DNA of 64,000 nucleotides from Ailanthus altissimus (taxonomy: Eukaryota; Streptophyta; Magnoliopsida; Sapindales; Simaroubaceae), in the NCBI GenBank assembly GCA_946807835.1, contig OX327710.1, forward strand, positions 10,528,501 to 10,592,500, written 5' to 3'. The notes beneath the pieces were generated by a model. That model was not told the DNA's origin. It made no database searches and saw nothing but the letters and a program-made list of their open reading frames with translations. This document shows, piece by piece, positions 47,561-59,060 of this stretch; positions within the stretch are counted from its first letter, which is position 1; each line of letters starts with the position of its first letter. The translations under genes were made by a program, and so were the position numbers.

Positions 47561-47589
47561 TTAACGTTATACTAGTTAATGGTCTTCGA

Positions 47590-48540
47590 AGAGACACATA
47601 TCTATAAAGAAATAAAAGTCTCAGAAGAAACATTAGCCTTAAAAGAGGCAAAAGAGTTTAAAAATAAAGAAAATGCTATAAATTATGCTTACACAGGAAA
47701 AGTGTGAAAGCGTGGTGAAGTAATTATTAATAATATATTCTCATTTGTAGTAGTTATTAAAATTATGAATAATGATTTTGAGTTATAAACTATTAATGAA
47801 TGCAAAAAAAAAAAAAGCATAATTAATTTCAATAAAAAAAAATAATTCAAGCAAAATTGACTTCTTTAGTCAAGAATAAAATATTTAGACTTGTAGTTCG
47901 AAAAACTAAAGATTCAAACCTGTAGGATAGAAATGAGTTTTTGTATGAACATGTAATGAACACAACAAAGTTACTGGGTACAAAGCAAGATTTGTTGCCC
48001 AAAGTTTCTCACAGAGACCTAGTGTTGATTATAATGAAATTGACTACCCTATAATGGACATAATTATGTTTTGATTTTTGATAAGCTTCACAGTTTTAGA
48101 AAAGTTTGGCATGTATCTTATAAACATAGTGATAGTTTATTTATGTGGGTCACTTGACATAGATATTTATATAAAACACTTTGAAGGATTCAACATGCGT
48201 GAGGCATATAATTGCAATTTGTATTCGATTAAGCTACAAAGATATTTGTATGGACTAAAACAATAGAGGCGCATATGGTGCGAATACAATTACTTAAGCA
48301 AATACTTAATAAAGGAAGAATATATTAATGACCTAATATGTCCATGTATATTCGTAAAGAAGTTAGATTTTAGATTTTTTATTGTGGCTTTAAATGTGGA
48401 TGACATATATTTGATGAGATCTCTTAAAGAGCTTATAAAGACTGCAAAGTGCTTAAAAAGAGAATTTAAAATAAAAGACTTAGAAAAGATAAAATATTGT
48501 CTTAACTTATAGATCGAGTACAAATCAAATAAAATCTTTA
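47590..48540 (+). pseudogene. Copia reverse transcriptase remnant
   Basis: The 48078-48266 piece (62 codons) and following shifted pieces match copia RT: 'AYLYGSLD-DIY-K--EGF-M', 'SIKLQR-LYGLKQ', then 'WC-Y--LSKYLIKE-YIND-ICPCIFVKK' and 'FFIVALNVDDIYLM'. The catalytic loop reads NVDD, so its aspartates survive. Upstream (47590-47790) the 'NNIFSF-V--KIMN' pre-RT linker is visible. Broken by several stops. Confidence 0.75.
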
Positions 48541-48559
48541 TCTATCAATTGACTTATAT

Positions 48560-49470
48560 TAAATTTTTTTAAAGAAGATTCAATATGGATAAAACTCATT
48601 CGTTAAGCACCATTATAGTTGTTCGGCCTCTTGACTACTAAAAGGGATTCATTTTATCTTTAAAAAGATGATAAAAAAATACTTGATCTAAAAGTACTAT
48701 ATCTTAATGTAATTGTTACTTTTTCTATATCTAGTCCAATTCATTAGACCAGACATAATATTTGTATTAAACTTATTAGTTAGATTTAGTTTTGCACTAA
48801 TTTAACATTATTGGAATGGTACCATATATATATTTCATTGCATTTTAGAATAACAGATTTGAGATTATTTTTATCTAATAAACTTACAAAAAATTTAGGT
48901 CTAGTTGTTTATGCTAATATTGGGTACTTATTTGATCCTTCTAAAGCTTGTTTGTATAAGGAATATATTTTTACTTACAACAATATAACAATCTTATGAT
49001 GATCTATAAAACAAACTTTTGTTACAACCTCTTTCAATTATTCAAAGATCCTTGCATTATATGAAGTAAGAAGGGAGTGCATATATCTAGGATTTGTTTC
49101 ATTACATCCACAACACATGCAACCTAACTTCTATAACAAATGTTTCAATAATAATATATAAAGACAATGCTATTTATATTGCTTAAGTTAGAGGCAGAAA
49201 CATCAAATGAGATAGATTCAAATATATTTCTCTAAAATTTTTCCACGCTTATAAGTTATAACAAAGTAAAAAGATTGATGTTAAATAGATATGCTTCACC
49301 GATAATTTTACAATTTTTTTACCCAATCTTTGCTAGCATCAATTTTTAAAAAGTTAGTTTATAAGATTGGCATGTACTGGCTTAATAAATTTTCAAACTG
49401 AAGGATGTTACTATGAGACAGAGCATTTACTTAAGAGGAGCATGTTTCTTGAGGAGAAAAAAATGCATTA
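48560..49470 (+). pseudogene. Copia RNase H remnant and 3' end
   Basis: Ordered RNase H pieces: 'IYISLHFRITDL', 'LVVYANIGYL-DPSKA', 'SIKQT-VTTS', 'ILALYE--RECIYL' and, near 49150-49330, a degraded end of the domain. Frame is lost repeatedly. A 'ctgaaggatgttactatgaga' tail at about 49397-49417 fits the 3' noncoding part of such elements. Confidence 0.65.
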
Positions 49471-50645
49471 GTTATAAATGTACACTACACTTTTTTTTTT
49501 CATTTAATCAACTTTTATCTCACTAAATTATATTGACAAAAATTTTAATGAGACACTATTAAACATGTTTTGAACTGCCTTATATTATAAATTGTATTTA
49601 TTTTGCTTACAATTATGTTCAATTGAATTTTTTTAATAATATAAAATATAATTAAAGTGGTAAATTTTTTTAAAAAAATGTCGTAAAGAAAGCGGTATCT
49701 TACGTACATCCACCATGTAAGATTCCCTCAATTATATATATATATATATATATATATATTGGCGAATGGTTTTTTTTTTAATATTGAATATGAATAATAA
49801 GCAATATTGTTTTAGACATGGTTTAGTATTTGAAGTAACTTGATTTTATACTTATATATTAAATATTTATAATACTATCATAATTTTGATTTAAAATTAA
49901 AATGAGTTGTGTTCTTTTCAAATTTGATGCACAAACCAAAAAGAGAATGGAAGTGAAAAGGGTGTGCAGAGTACTGATTGTTTATATCAGCGATTATTCA
50001 TTGTCTGTTATAGTAATATAAAATTTAGTAACACTAAATCATACAAATTTTTTATATAATTTTTTTTCACAAACTAACTTAACATATAAATATTAAGCAA
50101 CATAATTTATTTTATCTATTACATTAACTTTTATATTTTATTCGACCAATACTTAGATATTTTATATAAAAAAGTTTGTATAAAGAATTTGTGTTAATAC
50201 TTATATGTTATATTAATTTGTATAAAAAATTTGTATGTTCGGTATTATTCTATAAAATATAACTTTTTTTAAAAGTTATTAAATCCATTGAAAGAAGATC
50301 TTCAAAGATACAACAACAAAGATCAAAAGATTAAAAAATTACCGAGGTTAATAATGATTAGTTTACTAACGCATGCCCTACCCAACTCCTTACAATAAAG
50401 GAGGAAATTAATCCTAACGAAGGTTAAATACAATTTTAATAATAAGGAGCAAAAACAAGAAAAACCTCACATAGGATAAAGATTTATACACTGTTATAAT
50501 AAATATTACAATCTTACAATATGCATCAATTACAATGTTTTAAAATATATCAACAAATCCTATGAAGTAGCCACCACCAAAAGTCTCAAATGGACGTAAG
50601 AAGATTTGGTTTCACTACAAAGGTCTCATTCTATGGGGGCGACAG
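49471..50645. other. AT-rich intergenic region
   Basis: No gene found. A TA microsatellite lies at about 49734-49760. The last part (50560-50645) merges with the sequence that flanks the next element. Confidence 0.45.
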
Positions 50646-50720
50646 CTAGATCTTACAACTTGCTGATAATATGTTGTGGATAGTGAATGCCAGTAAGCCT
50701 CGGTTAAGTTCGGTGAGATC
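50646..50720 (-). pseudogene. Host coding-like fragment, 3' part, interrupted by copia insertion
   Basis: If the 50721-58267 element and one TSD copy are disregarded, the minus strand of this flank continues in frame from the open stretch at 58273-58590 and reaches a TAG at 50646-50648. The reading has one internal TAG. No family recognised; it could be a decayed gene or part of an older repeat. Confidence 0.3.
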
Positions 50721-50984
50721 TGTTAAAATTACAACACCAAATGAAGTTAATTACATCACAAAGTTTAAGATTAAGTCCAAAATATTTATAAGCTCAATTT
50801 TTGAAACTTCTAAATTAGGTAAGATATTTTGGAGTTAATAATTAAGGAGGTAAGTATTATAAACTTATATGGTTAAATTTTTTTACATTATTTTATTTGT
50901 GTGGTTTTGGTTTGTTGAAACTGTCAGGACTATGTGGGGTCCACCAACTCCTTGGTCCATTGATTTCTAGATTTTGTCAGGACT

Positions 50985-51165
50985 ATGTGGGGTCCACCAA
51001 CTCTTTGGTCCACCGGCTGGATGACACCTCAGAGCCACCGGCACACCCACATATCCAGCTCAGGTTACCTGCGCCCCCAAGGAATCGAACCCCCGCCCCC
51101 ATCTACATGGAGGCCTTATAGGTCTTTAGAGGTTGTCCTTGTACCCATCGAGCTGGGCAGCGCCT
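50985..51165 (-). mobile_element. tRNA-like (SINE-type) segment within nested insertion
   Basis: On the minus strand GGTTCGATTCC (complement of about 51079-51089) is a perfect pol III B-box, preceded by an A-box-like AGCTCGATGGGTAC near 51145-51160. The following end contains 'gtggaccccacatagtcctg', which occurs twice (near 50925 and 50980). A spaced A/B box pair suggests a SINE, but no poly(A)/poly(T) tail or TSD is clear. Confidence 0.4.
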
Positions 51166-51400
51166 CCGTGCTAACTCGGCAGCGCCCCAGTGCTGGAAAA
51201 AAGAAATCTCAGCGCTGAGGCGACAAGAGTTCAGCGCTGCAGCGCCGGGCCGACAAATCCCAGCGTTGTGGCGCAAGCCTCTTGGCGCGGCAGCGCCCGG
51301 TGAATTCAATTTTTGGCAGACGCATTTCAATACTTGAAACACACCATTTTCACTGAGTTTTTGCAACCATCCACTCAAACTACACCCATAAAAGCCCAAA

Positions 51401-51414
51401 TGGCTCTGATACCA
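51401..51414 (-). other. Primer-binding site of nested LTR element
   Basis: The plus strand reads TGGCTCTGATACCA; its complement TGGTATCAGAGCCA is the classical initiator-Met tRNA primer site. It sits 3 bp from the LTR end at 51418. Confidence 0.85.
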
Positions 51415-51417
51415 CTT

Positions 51418-53424
51418 TGTAGGCGCAGCAGGATCTAGGCACGTGGGTGTATACATGTGCAATTGTGTCTATTGCCTAACGCAGCAGAAATATAAATTTT
51501 GCAATAAACACAATAAATAAATATATTAATAAGATTAGAGAACTCACCAAACGTGTAACGTTATACACATATTTTTCTTAGAGTCCGCATAGAGACCAAC
51601 TCGCGTGCAGTTTTAGTCACCAACTCGGTGAGCTTGGTGAGCTAGAACAACAGCTCCATATTCAGCCTGGGATTAACTCTTAATCTCCAAAATGGCCGGG
51701 AGTGAATTTACATCATTTTCTCCAAAAGGATAAGAAATGGAGAACTTGGAGCAATTCATAATTACTCCAATTGGAAGCAGAGAGAAAAATGAAACAATTT
51801 CATTTTTCTTTTCCTTCATTTTTTTTTCTTCTCTTTTTCCTTTCCTTTCTCTCATTTTCTTTCTTTTTCTCTCGGCCGAATGGCCTTCCTCTCTTGTTTT
51901 TTTTCTTTTGCTTCTTTATATATATATATATATATATTATATTATAATATAATAATAATAAAATAATATATATATAAAAGGGAGAGAGAGAGAAAATGAT
52001 TATTTAAGAATTAAATAATTAGAGTTAACCATTTTGCCCCTCATAAATAGTTACCAAGTTTACACCTTAGTGGGTCCCACCAAATCTCACACTTAGATAA
52101 ACGCAATTGAGGGTCTACAATATGCTACGTGTCCTTATACAATTAGTAAATAACATTTATTAACTAATTATTGTATTTAACACTTAAATACAGACACGCA
52201 CGCATTTCCATGGAATTGCTGGATTAAACAATTTAATCTGACACGCTGCCCCAGTGCACAACGAGTACACTCCATATCGCGGGACTCCCTAGGTTTTACG
52301 CCCGATTCGTCAAATGAAACTATTCCATGAGTTCGTGAGCAATGCCCCACGCACACGTCACGGATATACAAATTAGCACGTTGAACCATACAAGCTAAGG
52401 TTACAACGCATACGTATAGTCCTTCCGTCATGATATCCAGGATGTGCGGGGATAAAGATTATCATCGTCAAATTCCCATGTGCTCATCCATTTCCTATCT
52501 CCAGACTTGTATCTCAATGAACAATATGGGCAAACTCCTTTACTATATTGTTCTACCCTGGCGGAACTTTTTCCCGGAATGATTGCTTGTGGCCACAAGA
52601 CTTTCTGAGATACAGTCTCGAAGCATTTGGATATCAAACTCCATATAGGAGCTGACGGATCCTATATCTGTACACACCAGACTCTATAAGCATTGGACCA
52701 TACCCAGCGACACCCAGCGGTCACACCATGAAAGGTCTGTGACATGTGTGGAACCAAAGTATGGTGGATCACTTACAAGCCCACCGTGGCACTCAGGTTA
52801 AAGGACCACGTATACTACTCAACTCGAGAGGACCCTTCATTAACGGCTTACCTTAAATGTCTATCGGAGGCCGTCGTGAGTCTGTTCCATATCCAGTCTT
52901 AACTAGATACCTATATGTCAATACGAGCTCTAAGCTCATGGTCTGTCAGGAACGATCATCTATACCCAACAGATACGACATATGCTGATCTATATATAAA
53001 GGTATCCACCGATAGACCCGCATCGGTAGAAATAAATCAGGGACTATTATTCGAGAACATACTTGCGTAACATACATTTTCTGGCACTCGATTGCAACTC
53101 TTACAACTATGCAGTTACTAGTATATTCTCAGGTCTATGTCCCATTACAAACAAGGCTCCAACTCTTGGATCTGCTGAGTATTATAACCAGTTAACACTT
53201 AACTGTGCTAACATTTAACAATTATATGTCTCAGTATGACTAACTATGAGCCTTTATTTAAACCATTTAGATCTGATCCGAACTCCTTTAGATCTATAAT
53301 GTTTGTAATGTTACATGCATAATACCATATAATTTGGTATTAGCAATTTAATGGGAATGTACAATTGTATAAATACACAAGTATATATACATTCAGAGAT
53401 GGTACGTAAGCACCGACCCTAACA
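51418..53424 (-). repeat. Long LTR (~2.0 kb) of nested element
   Basis: Begins TGTAGGCG and ends CCTAACA on the plus strand. It contains a pyrimidine-rich stretch (51790-51880), a TA run (51918-51945) and a long moderately GC-rich part without coding frames longer than ~85 codons. Long LTRs of this kind belong to several plant copia families; no lineage is claimed. Confidence 0.65.
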
Positions 53425-53695
53425 GAAACTAAGTATAAATATCCCATCCCTCATTTAGTTTTGCAAGTAAGCAAGTTAAAAACAAAGAATTGATCAAGTA
53501 TTTGATCAATTGTTGAAAGTTTAGAGTGTTAGAGAGTTGAGTAAATAATAAGCTTAACAAAGAGTGTGTGAATGTTGAGTTGTGAGTGTTGTGCTGTAAG
53601 TGAGAAAGAGTGAGAGTTTCTAAAATTTGAATTGTAAATTTTGATTTTGTTGTATTAATAAAAGTGTTCCATTTGTGCTCCATTATTCTCAACAA

Positions 53696-53708
53696 TTGGT
53701 ATCAAAGC
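53696..53708 (+). other. Primer-binding site of copia element
   Basis: TTGGTATCAAAGC follows the LTR end (53694) after 1 bp and matches the initiator-Met tRNA primer site with one substitution. Confidence 0.85.
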
Positions 53709-53907
53709 AGGATTGTCTGGGACCGCTCAAGTTGTAGGATTTCTAAGAATTCTGATTATGCTCTGTGGTTGCAGTTTTGACTGATCTTCCACATCAGAAA
53801 GAGCTTATAGAAATTGTGAGTGAGAGAGCTTTTGTGTGTCGTGACTAATTTGTAACTCTGTAAGTTTGTTGACAAAACTTGTTTGATATTACTGAGGTAC
53901 TGCCAAT

Positions 53908-54809
53908 ATGATGGGTGACCTTCAAGTTGTTGGAGTAATCATGAAGTTCAACAATCAAAATTATAATACGTGCGCGACGTTGATGGAGTCTCACCTTAAA
54001 GGCCAAGATCTTTGGGAGGTAATTGAAGGGAATGAAGTAAAGTAGCCGACAACGAAGCCACTTTAAAGAAGTGGAAGGTAAAAATTAGTAAAGCTATGTT
54101 CGCCATTAAGACCATAGTTGAAGAAGAAATGTTAGAGCACATAAAGAAAGCCAAGACGCCAAATGAAGCAGGGGACACTTTTGCATCACTCTTCTCAAAG
54201 AAAAACAACACGTGACTACAGCTTCTAGAGAATGAATTATTGTCAATTGTACAACACAACACGACGATCAACCAATACTTCATAAAGGTAAAGTCTTTGT
54301 GCCATGAAATATCTGAATTAGATCATGCCGCTGTTATTGCTAAAATTAGGATGAAAATAATTATCATCCATGGTTTAAGGCTCGAGTATAGAAGCTTTGT
54401 TACTGCTATACAAGGCTGGCCAACCCAATCATCTTTCATTGAATTTAAAAATCTACTTGCTGATCAAGAAGCGATTGCCAAGCAAATGGGTGAGGTATCT
54501 TTAAAAGGCGATGAAGAAGTACTCTACATCGACAAAAAGAAATATCGATTTAAACGACGTGCTGGTGGAGGATCTAAAAGAAATGATGACAAAATAAAGA
54601 GTCATCACCAAGAAGGTAGCTCACAGACAAAGGAAGTATGGAGGACTCGCGGCAATGGTAGTCAATCCAACCAAAAGAAAAAGTTTGAAGGAAAATGCTA
54701 CAATTGTGAAAAAATAGGACACATGGCAAAATATTGTTGGTCCAAGAAAAGATCTGCTGAGGGTAATGCTGCCACATCAAACTCAAAAAGAAAAAGGAAA
54801 GATGAGTGA
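53908..54809 (+). pseudogene. Copia gag with CCHC zinc knuckle
   Basis: The start ATG at 53908 opens with 'MMGDLQVVGVIMKF-NQNY' and the expected 'W---M--HLKGQDLWEVIEG' block. A TAG near 54042 and another stop near 54211 (plus a frameshift) break the first third. From 54240 to 54809 the gag is open for 189 codons and carries a CX2CX4HX4C knuckle (CYNCEKIGHMAKYC, about residues 158-171) in a basic tail. It would form the virus-like particle core. Inactive because its N-terminal third is disrupted. Confidence 0.85.
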
Positions 54810-55292
54810 GATGCTGAAGTGTCTGTCGCTATAGAGGAAGAAGACCTATCACTCTTAGTGATAATGCCTAGACGGATTGACTATGAAAATGATTGGATCA
54901 TCAACTTAGGATGTTCAAATCATATGACTGGTGACCAAGAAAAGAGCAAAATATGACTAAGTACAAAGGAAGTCACATAGTGTGACAGCCAACAACTCAA
55001 GATTGCCTATAGCTCACATTGGTAACACAGTCCTTGCACCTTGTTACAGTCATCATAAGGTAACACTTCAAGATGTCTATCATGTCCCTAACATGAAAAA
55101 GAATCTATTGTCAGTATCACAGTTAACATTTTCTGGGCACTATGTCTTGTTCGGTTCATAAGATGTTAATGTGTACCAAGATTTAAAAATCACGGGAACA
55201 CTAACAATGGAAGGACGATGACTAGAGTCGGTCTATGGACTATCAGCAGAGTCAGCTTATGTAGACAAACTTGAAAGAATGAGACAATAGAT
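54810..55292 (+). pseudogene. Copia protease region, degraded
   Basis: The active-site region that should read D-SG/C-S-H reads '[14 protein letters not shown]': the catalytic Asp is Asn. Downstream pieces of the protease and the pre-integrase start are spread over two frames with several stops. Confidence 0.7.
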
Positions 55293-56100
55293 TTGTGGCA
55301 TGCACGATTGGGACATGTAAGTTATTATAAGCTAAAAGTGATGATGAACAACGCAATGCTTAATGGTCTATCTCAACTTGATGTGAGAGTAGATACAGTA
55401 TATGCGGGATGTCAGTACGATAAGGCACATCAACTACCATATGAGGAGTCAATATTTAGAGTTAAGGAGCCATTAGAGTTGGTTCACTCTAATGTGTTTG
55501 AACCTGTCAAGCAGCCATTAATTAGTGGCATACAGTACATGGTGACATTTATTGATGACTTCTTGAGGTATGTATGGGTTTTCTTTATGAAAGAAAAATC
55601 AGATACTTTTTTGAAGTTTAAGGAATTTAGAGAAACAACTAAAGGAGAAGTCAGAAGGAAGATTCATTGTCTCCGCACAGATAATGGAGGAGAATATACC
55701 TCTGATGAGTTCTCACAATATCTTTGAGAAAATAAGATACGACATCAGTTCCCATGTGCCAACATGTCATAATAAAATGGTGTTATAGAAAGGAAGAATC
55801 GACATTTTGCAGAGATTTGTAGAAGTATGTTGCACGCAAAAAAAGTACTAGGAAGATTTTGGGTCGAAGGAATGAAGACGGCAGCCCACGTGATTAATAG
55901 GCTTCCTCAACCAAAGTTAAGGTTCATATCACCCTTTGAGAAATTATGAGATATGAAACTTACAGTGAGTTATTTTCGAGTATTTGGTTGTATATGCTAT
56001 GTGTTTGTGCCAAGTCACCTGAGAAACAAATTCGACAAAAAAGCAATCATATGTATCTTTGTTGGATATGATAACCAACGCAAAGGATGAAAATGTTGTG
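55293..56100 (+). pseudogene. Copia integrase
   Basis: The open piece 55293-55727 (144 codons) starts with [12 protein letters not shown] zinc domain; the first Cys of the second zinc pair is Tyr (VYAGCQYDK). The catalytic core shows the first Asp in [13 protein letters not shown] and the second in [11 protein letters not shown]; the glutamate lies in NGVIERKNR after two stops (55726 and near 55769). The C-terminal FGCICYVFVP and FVGYDNQ--G blocks follow to about 56100. Confidence 0.85.
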
Positions 56101-57145
56101 ACCTTACTAATGGGCGGTGCTATACATCAAGGAATGTGGTGTTTGATGAAGCATCTTCATAGTGGTTGCCACAAAAAAAGAGTTTCCAGATTCAAAAGAA
56201 ATAGAAGAACGACTACAATAAAAGATAGATGAGCAAATTACTGAAATCTGACCGAGCCAAGGAGAACTTGATGATGGAAATAGTGATGACAACACCGAGC
56301 AAGAGACAACTCAAAGTCCTTGGCAAACTAGCATCCATCAACAACCAACAACGGAGGCCAAATATGAAGGAGCAGAACCTACAACCCCTTAATCTCATCC
56401 TTGAAGGTCAATAAGAATACGAAAACCTAATCCCAAATATGCTAATGCAGTTGTGGCGAAAGAGGAAAATGTTAAGGAGCCTGAGACTTTTGAAGAAGTA
56501 TCATAAAGCACTAAATGGATTAAAGCTATGGAAGAAGAAATCATAGCATTGGAGCAAAGTCAAACTTGAGATTTAGTGCCAAAGCCAAAGGATGTGAAAC
56601 CTATATTTTGTAAGTGGGTGTATAAGATCAAAATACCTCCTGATGGATCGGTGGAGAGGTATAAAGTTCGATTGGTAGCTCGAGGATTTTCTCAATAGTA
56701 TGGACTAGACTATGATGAAATGTTTAGTCCAGTAACCAAGATTACCACAGTACGAGTTCTACTTGCACTGGCAGCTAGCAAAGGTTGGATATTGTGGCAA
56801 ATGGACGTGAAGAATGCTTTTCTACATGAAGAGTTGGATCGGGAGATATACATGATTCAACCAATGGGATTTGAAAGAAAATTTCATCCTGATTATGTGT
56901 GTAAATTAAGAAAGACATTGTATGGATTAAAGCAAGCCCCAATGGCGTGGTATGGTAAAATTGGAGAATTTCTAACACATGGTGGTTACTCTGTAGCACC
57001 GGTTGATTCTAGCCTGTTTGTCAAAGATTTGTTGCAGAAGAGTGGGATGCTAGAGTACAAGCTTATCTCAACACCGCTAGAAGCTAATGTCAAGTTGTGC
57101 GATCATGAAGGAAAGGATTTAGAAGATGGAACTATGTATCGATAA
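56101..57145 (+). pseudogene. Copia reverse transcriptase with internal deletion
   Basis: The degraded linker (56101-56720) leads to an open RT piece 56720-57145. It has 'FSPVTKITTVRVLLALAA', 'QMDVKNAFLHEELDREIYM-QP-GF' and 'CKLRKTLYGLKQAPMAWY'. The palm then jumps from 'SSLFVKD' directly to 'LLQKSGMLEYKLISTPLE', so the YVDD catalytic loop and its surroundings (roughly 80 codons) are gone in frame. RT activity is impossible. Confidence 0.85.
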
Positions 57146-57823
57146 TTGGTAGGAAGTCTCATCTATTTGACATTGACTCAATCAGACATTTCTTATGCAG
57201 TTGGAGTAATAAGTCGATACATGCAAAATCTTAAGAAACCTCACTTAGAAGTAGTTCAACGAATATTGAGATATGTGAGAGGCACAATTGACTATGGTTT
57301 CTTCTATAAGAAAGACCAAGATTGTAAAATAGTTGGCCATTGCGATGCTGACTATGTTGGAGATCATGACACACGACGTTCGACCACTGGGTATTTTTTT
57401 AAGATTGGTTCAGGAACAGTTTCGTGGTATAGTAAAAGGCAACTGACTGTATCATTGTCAACTACTGAAGTTGAGTACAGAGCAGCAGCAATGACAGCTC
57501 AAGAAAGTACATGGTTGATGCAGTTGATGGGGGATTTACATCAGCCAAGAGATTATAAAGTGTTAATATATTGTGATAATCGGTTAGCAATCTGTTTGGC
57601 AGAAAATTCAAATTTTCATGTAAGAACAAAACATGTGGAAGTGTATTATCACTTTATTTGGGAGAAAGTTCTGCAAGAAAAAAATGAGTTGCTGTATGTT
57701 AAGACTGAAGATCAAGTGGCTGATTTGTTCACAAAAAGCTTGAGTGTTGATAAGTTTGAAAAGTTTCGAAGACAACTCAACGTGGTTAGAAGAACGGAAG
57801 TTGGTGTTGAGGGAGAGTGTTAA
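57146..57823 (+). pseudogene. Copia RNase H, intact frame
   Basis: A 225-codon frame opening right after the RT stop at 57143-57145. It contains '[20 protein letters not shown]', '[12 protein letters not shown]', '[19 protein letters not shown]', '[10 protein letters not shown]' and '[14 protein letters not shown]', then '[16 protein letters not shown]' and 'DLFTKSL' at the end. All RNase H blocks are present. It ends 5 bp inside the 3' LTR. Confidence 0.85.
57809..57817 (+). other. Polypurine tract
   Basis: GAGGGAGAG directly precedes the 3' LTR start at 57818, the expected plus-strand primer position. Confidence 0.8.
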
Positions 57824-58267
57824 AATTATAACACCAAATGAAGTTAATTACAACACAAAGTCCAAGATTAAGCCAAATTCTTGAAACTTTTAAATTAGGT
57901 AAGATATTTTGGAGTTAATAATTAAAGAGATAAGTATTATAAACTTATTTGGTTAATAAATTTTTACATTATTTTATTTGTGTAGTCTTAGTTTGTTGAA
58001 ACTAAGTATAAATACCCCCTCTCTCATTTAATTTTGCAAACAAGTAAGTTAAAAATAAAGAATTGAACAAGTATTTGATCAATTGTTAAGAGTTTAGAGT
58101 ATTAGAGAGTTGAGCAAATAATAAGCTCAATAAAGAGTGTGTGAATATTGAGTTGTGAGTGTTATTTTGTAGATGAAAAAGAGTGAGAGTTTCTAAAATT
58201 TAAATTACAAATTTTGAGTTTGTTATATTAATAAAAGTGTTCAATTTGTGTTCTATTATTATCAACA
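57818..58267 (+). repeat. 3' LTR of copia element
   Basis: 450 bp, TGTTAAAATT...ATCAACA. It is the uninterrupted reference for the empty site of the nested insertion (it reads GTTGAAACTAAG). The TSD AGATC follows. Confidence 0.92.
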
Positions 58268-58272
58268 AGATC

Positions 58273-58590
58273 TTGGTGAGGCAGGTTGAACTCAGCACAA
58301 ATCTAGTCGTGTAACGTGAACTGCTGCCCGCGGAGCTCCAAAAGAAGACGACATTGCACATAAAAACCCGGTGAGCTCGTTGAAGAGGGCGCCGGCATGG
58401 CAAAAGTTGAAAGGAGCATGACTCGCTGGAGGGGGTACTGGCAGTAATGCTCAGCGAGGGCTCTGTTGTGGCCGGCATGGTCCCAACAAAGAACATAGCT
58501 ACTCAATGGACCCTCAGCAGTATTATTGTCGAGAAAAAAAATCAGAGAAATGCAAGAATAAAATGAAAAAACAAAAGCAGAAAAAAACAT
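58273..58590 (-). pseudogene. Host coding-like fragment, 5' part
   Basis: Open on the minus strand from about 58590 down to a TAG at about 58303-58305, with a non-simple, GC-richer composition (residues such as CWDHAGHNRALAEHYCQYP). It continues in the same register across the copia insertion into 50646-50720. No family recognised. Confidence 0.3.
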
Positions 58591-59060
58591 AAACCTAAAT
58601 TTAGACTAAAGGAGAACAACTCCTAAAACAGCGGGATGCATGACAGGGGAAGAGGTTTTGCCTGACAGGAGGCCGCCTCCTCGCCGATGGAAATCAAAAG
58701 ATGAAAGGAATGGGGTTTATTGGGCTTGAAGAGAAATTGAGAGAAAAAGTGAGTTAGATACGTGAAGAGAAAAAAGCCTATAAAATTGGATGTTCGTAGG
58801 CTTTTTTTTTTTCTTTCTATAAGTGCAACCACAAATCTCTTCCTTAATTTCTCCAAATATTTTTTATCTCAAAGTGTGCTTGTCACTGTCAATAATTCAT
58901 TAGAACAAAATATTTATAATTTTAAAATAATTACTTATATAATTTCCCCGTATATAGAGCGAGTGAAAAATCAATCAAATTAAAAAATTTAAAAAAAAAC
59001 TTGTATTTATTCAGTTAACAAAAGTAAGGAAGGATCCAAGAAGTCCAGTTTTGCAGCTGA
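58591..59060. other. Intergenic region
   Basis: No supported gene. Contains AT-rich sequence and a T run near 58801. Confidence 0.45.

Larger units (their letters stand above)
41640..49470 (+). mobile_element. Heavily eroded Ty1/copia element, split
   Basis: Plus-strand remnants in copia order: gag (41640-42640), GAG-pre-integrase and integrase (42750-44070), a post-integrase linker (44086-44560), then after ~3 kb of unrelated DNA the pre-RT linker and RT (47590-48540) and RNase H (48560-49400). Nearly every domain is broken by stops. No LTR pair could be matched, so the outer borders are not fixed. Confidence 0.7.
50922..53424 (-). mobile_element. Nested 2.5-kb insertion with one long LTR, TSD GAAAC
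   Basis: An insertion that starts TGTCAGGAC and ends CCTAACA, flanked by GAAAC (50917-50921, 53425-53429); the intact right LTR of the host element gives the empty site. On the minus strand it reads: LTR 53424 to 51418 (TGTTAGGG...CCTACA, about 2.0 kb), a tRNA-iMet-type primer-binding site, and about 480 bp of leader and other sequence. There is no second LTR and no coding region. It is also GC-richer than its surroundings. Confidence 0.75.
50721..53694 (+). repeat. 5' LTR of copia element, split by nested insertion
   Basis: LTR sequence is present at 50721-50921 and 53425-53694, matching 57818-58267. The two halves are separated by the 2503-bp insertion 50922-53424, flanked by the duplicated GAAAC. 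Confidence 0.9.
50721..58267 (+). mobile_element. Complete but defective Ty1/copia element, TSD AGATC
   Basis: The LTRs (50721-53694, interrupted; 57818-58267) start TGTTAAAATT and end TCAACA. Flanks are AGATC at 50716-50720 and 58268-58272. A primer-binding site lies at 53696, a polypurine tract GAGGGAGAG at 57809-57817. Inside, in order: gag, protease, integrase, RT, RNase H. LTRs look roughly 90% alike where both are uninterrupted. Stops and an RT deletion make it non-autonomous. Confidence 0.92.

Noticed and set aside
52177..52637. Open frames in the 2.0-kb LTR as genes
   Set aside because: They lie inside an LTR on the minus strand, are short, and resemble no known protein.
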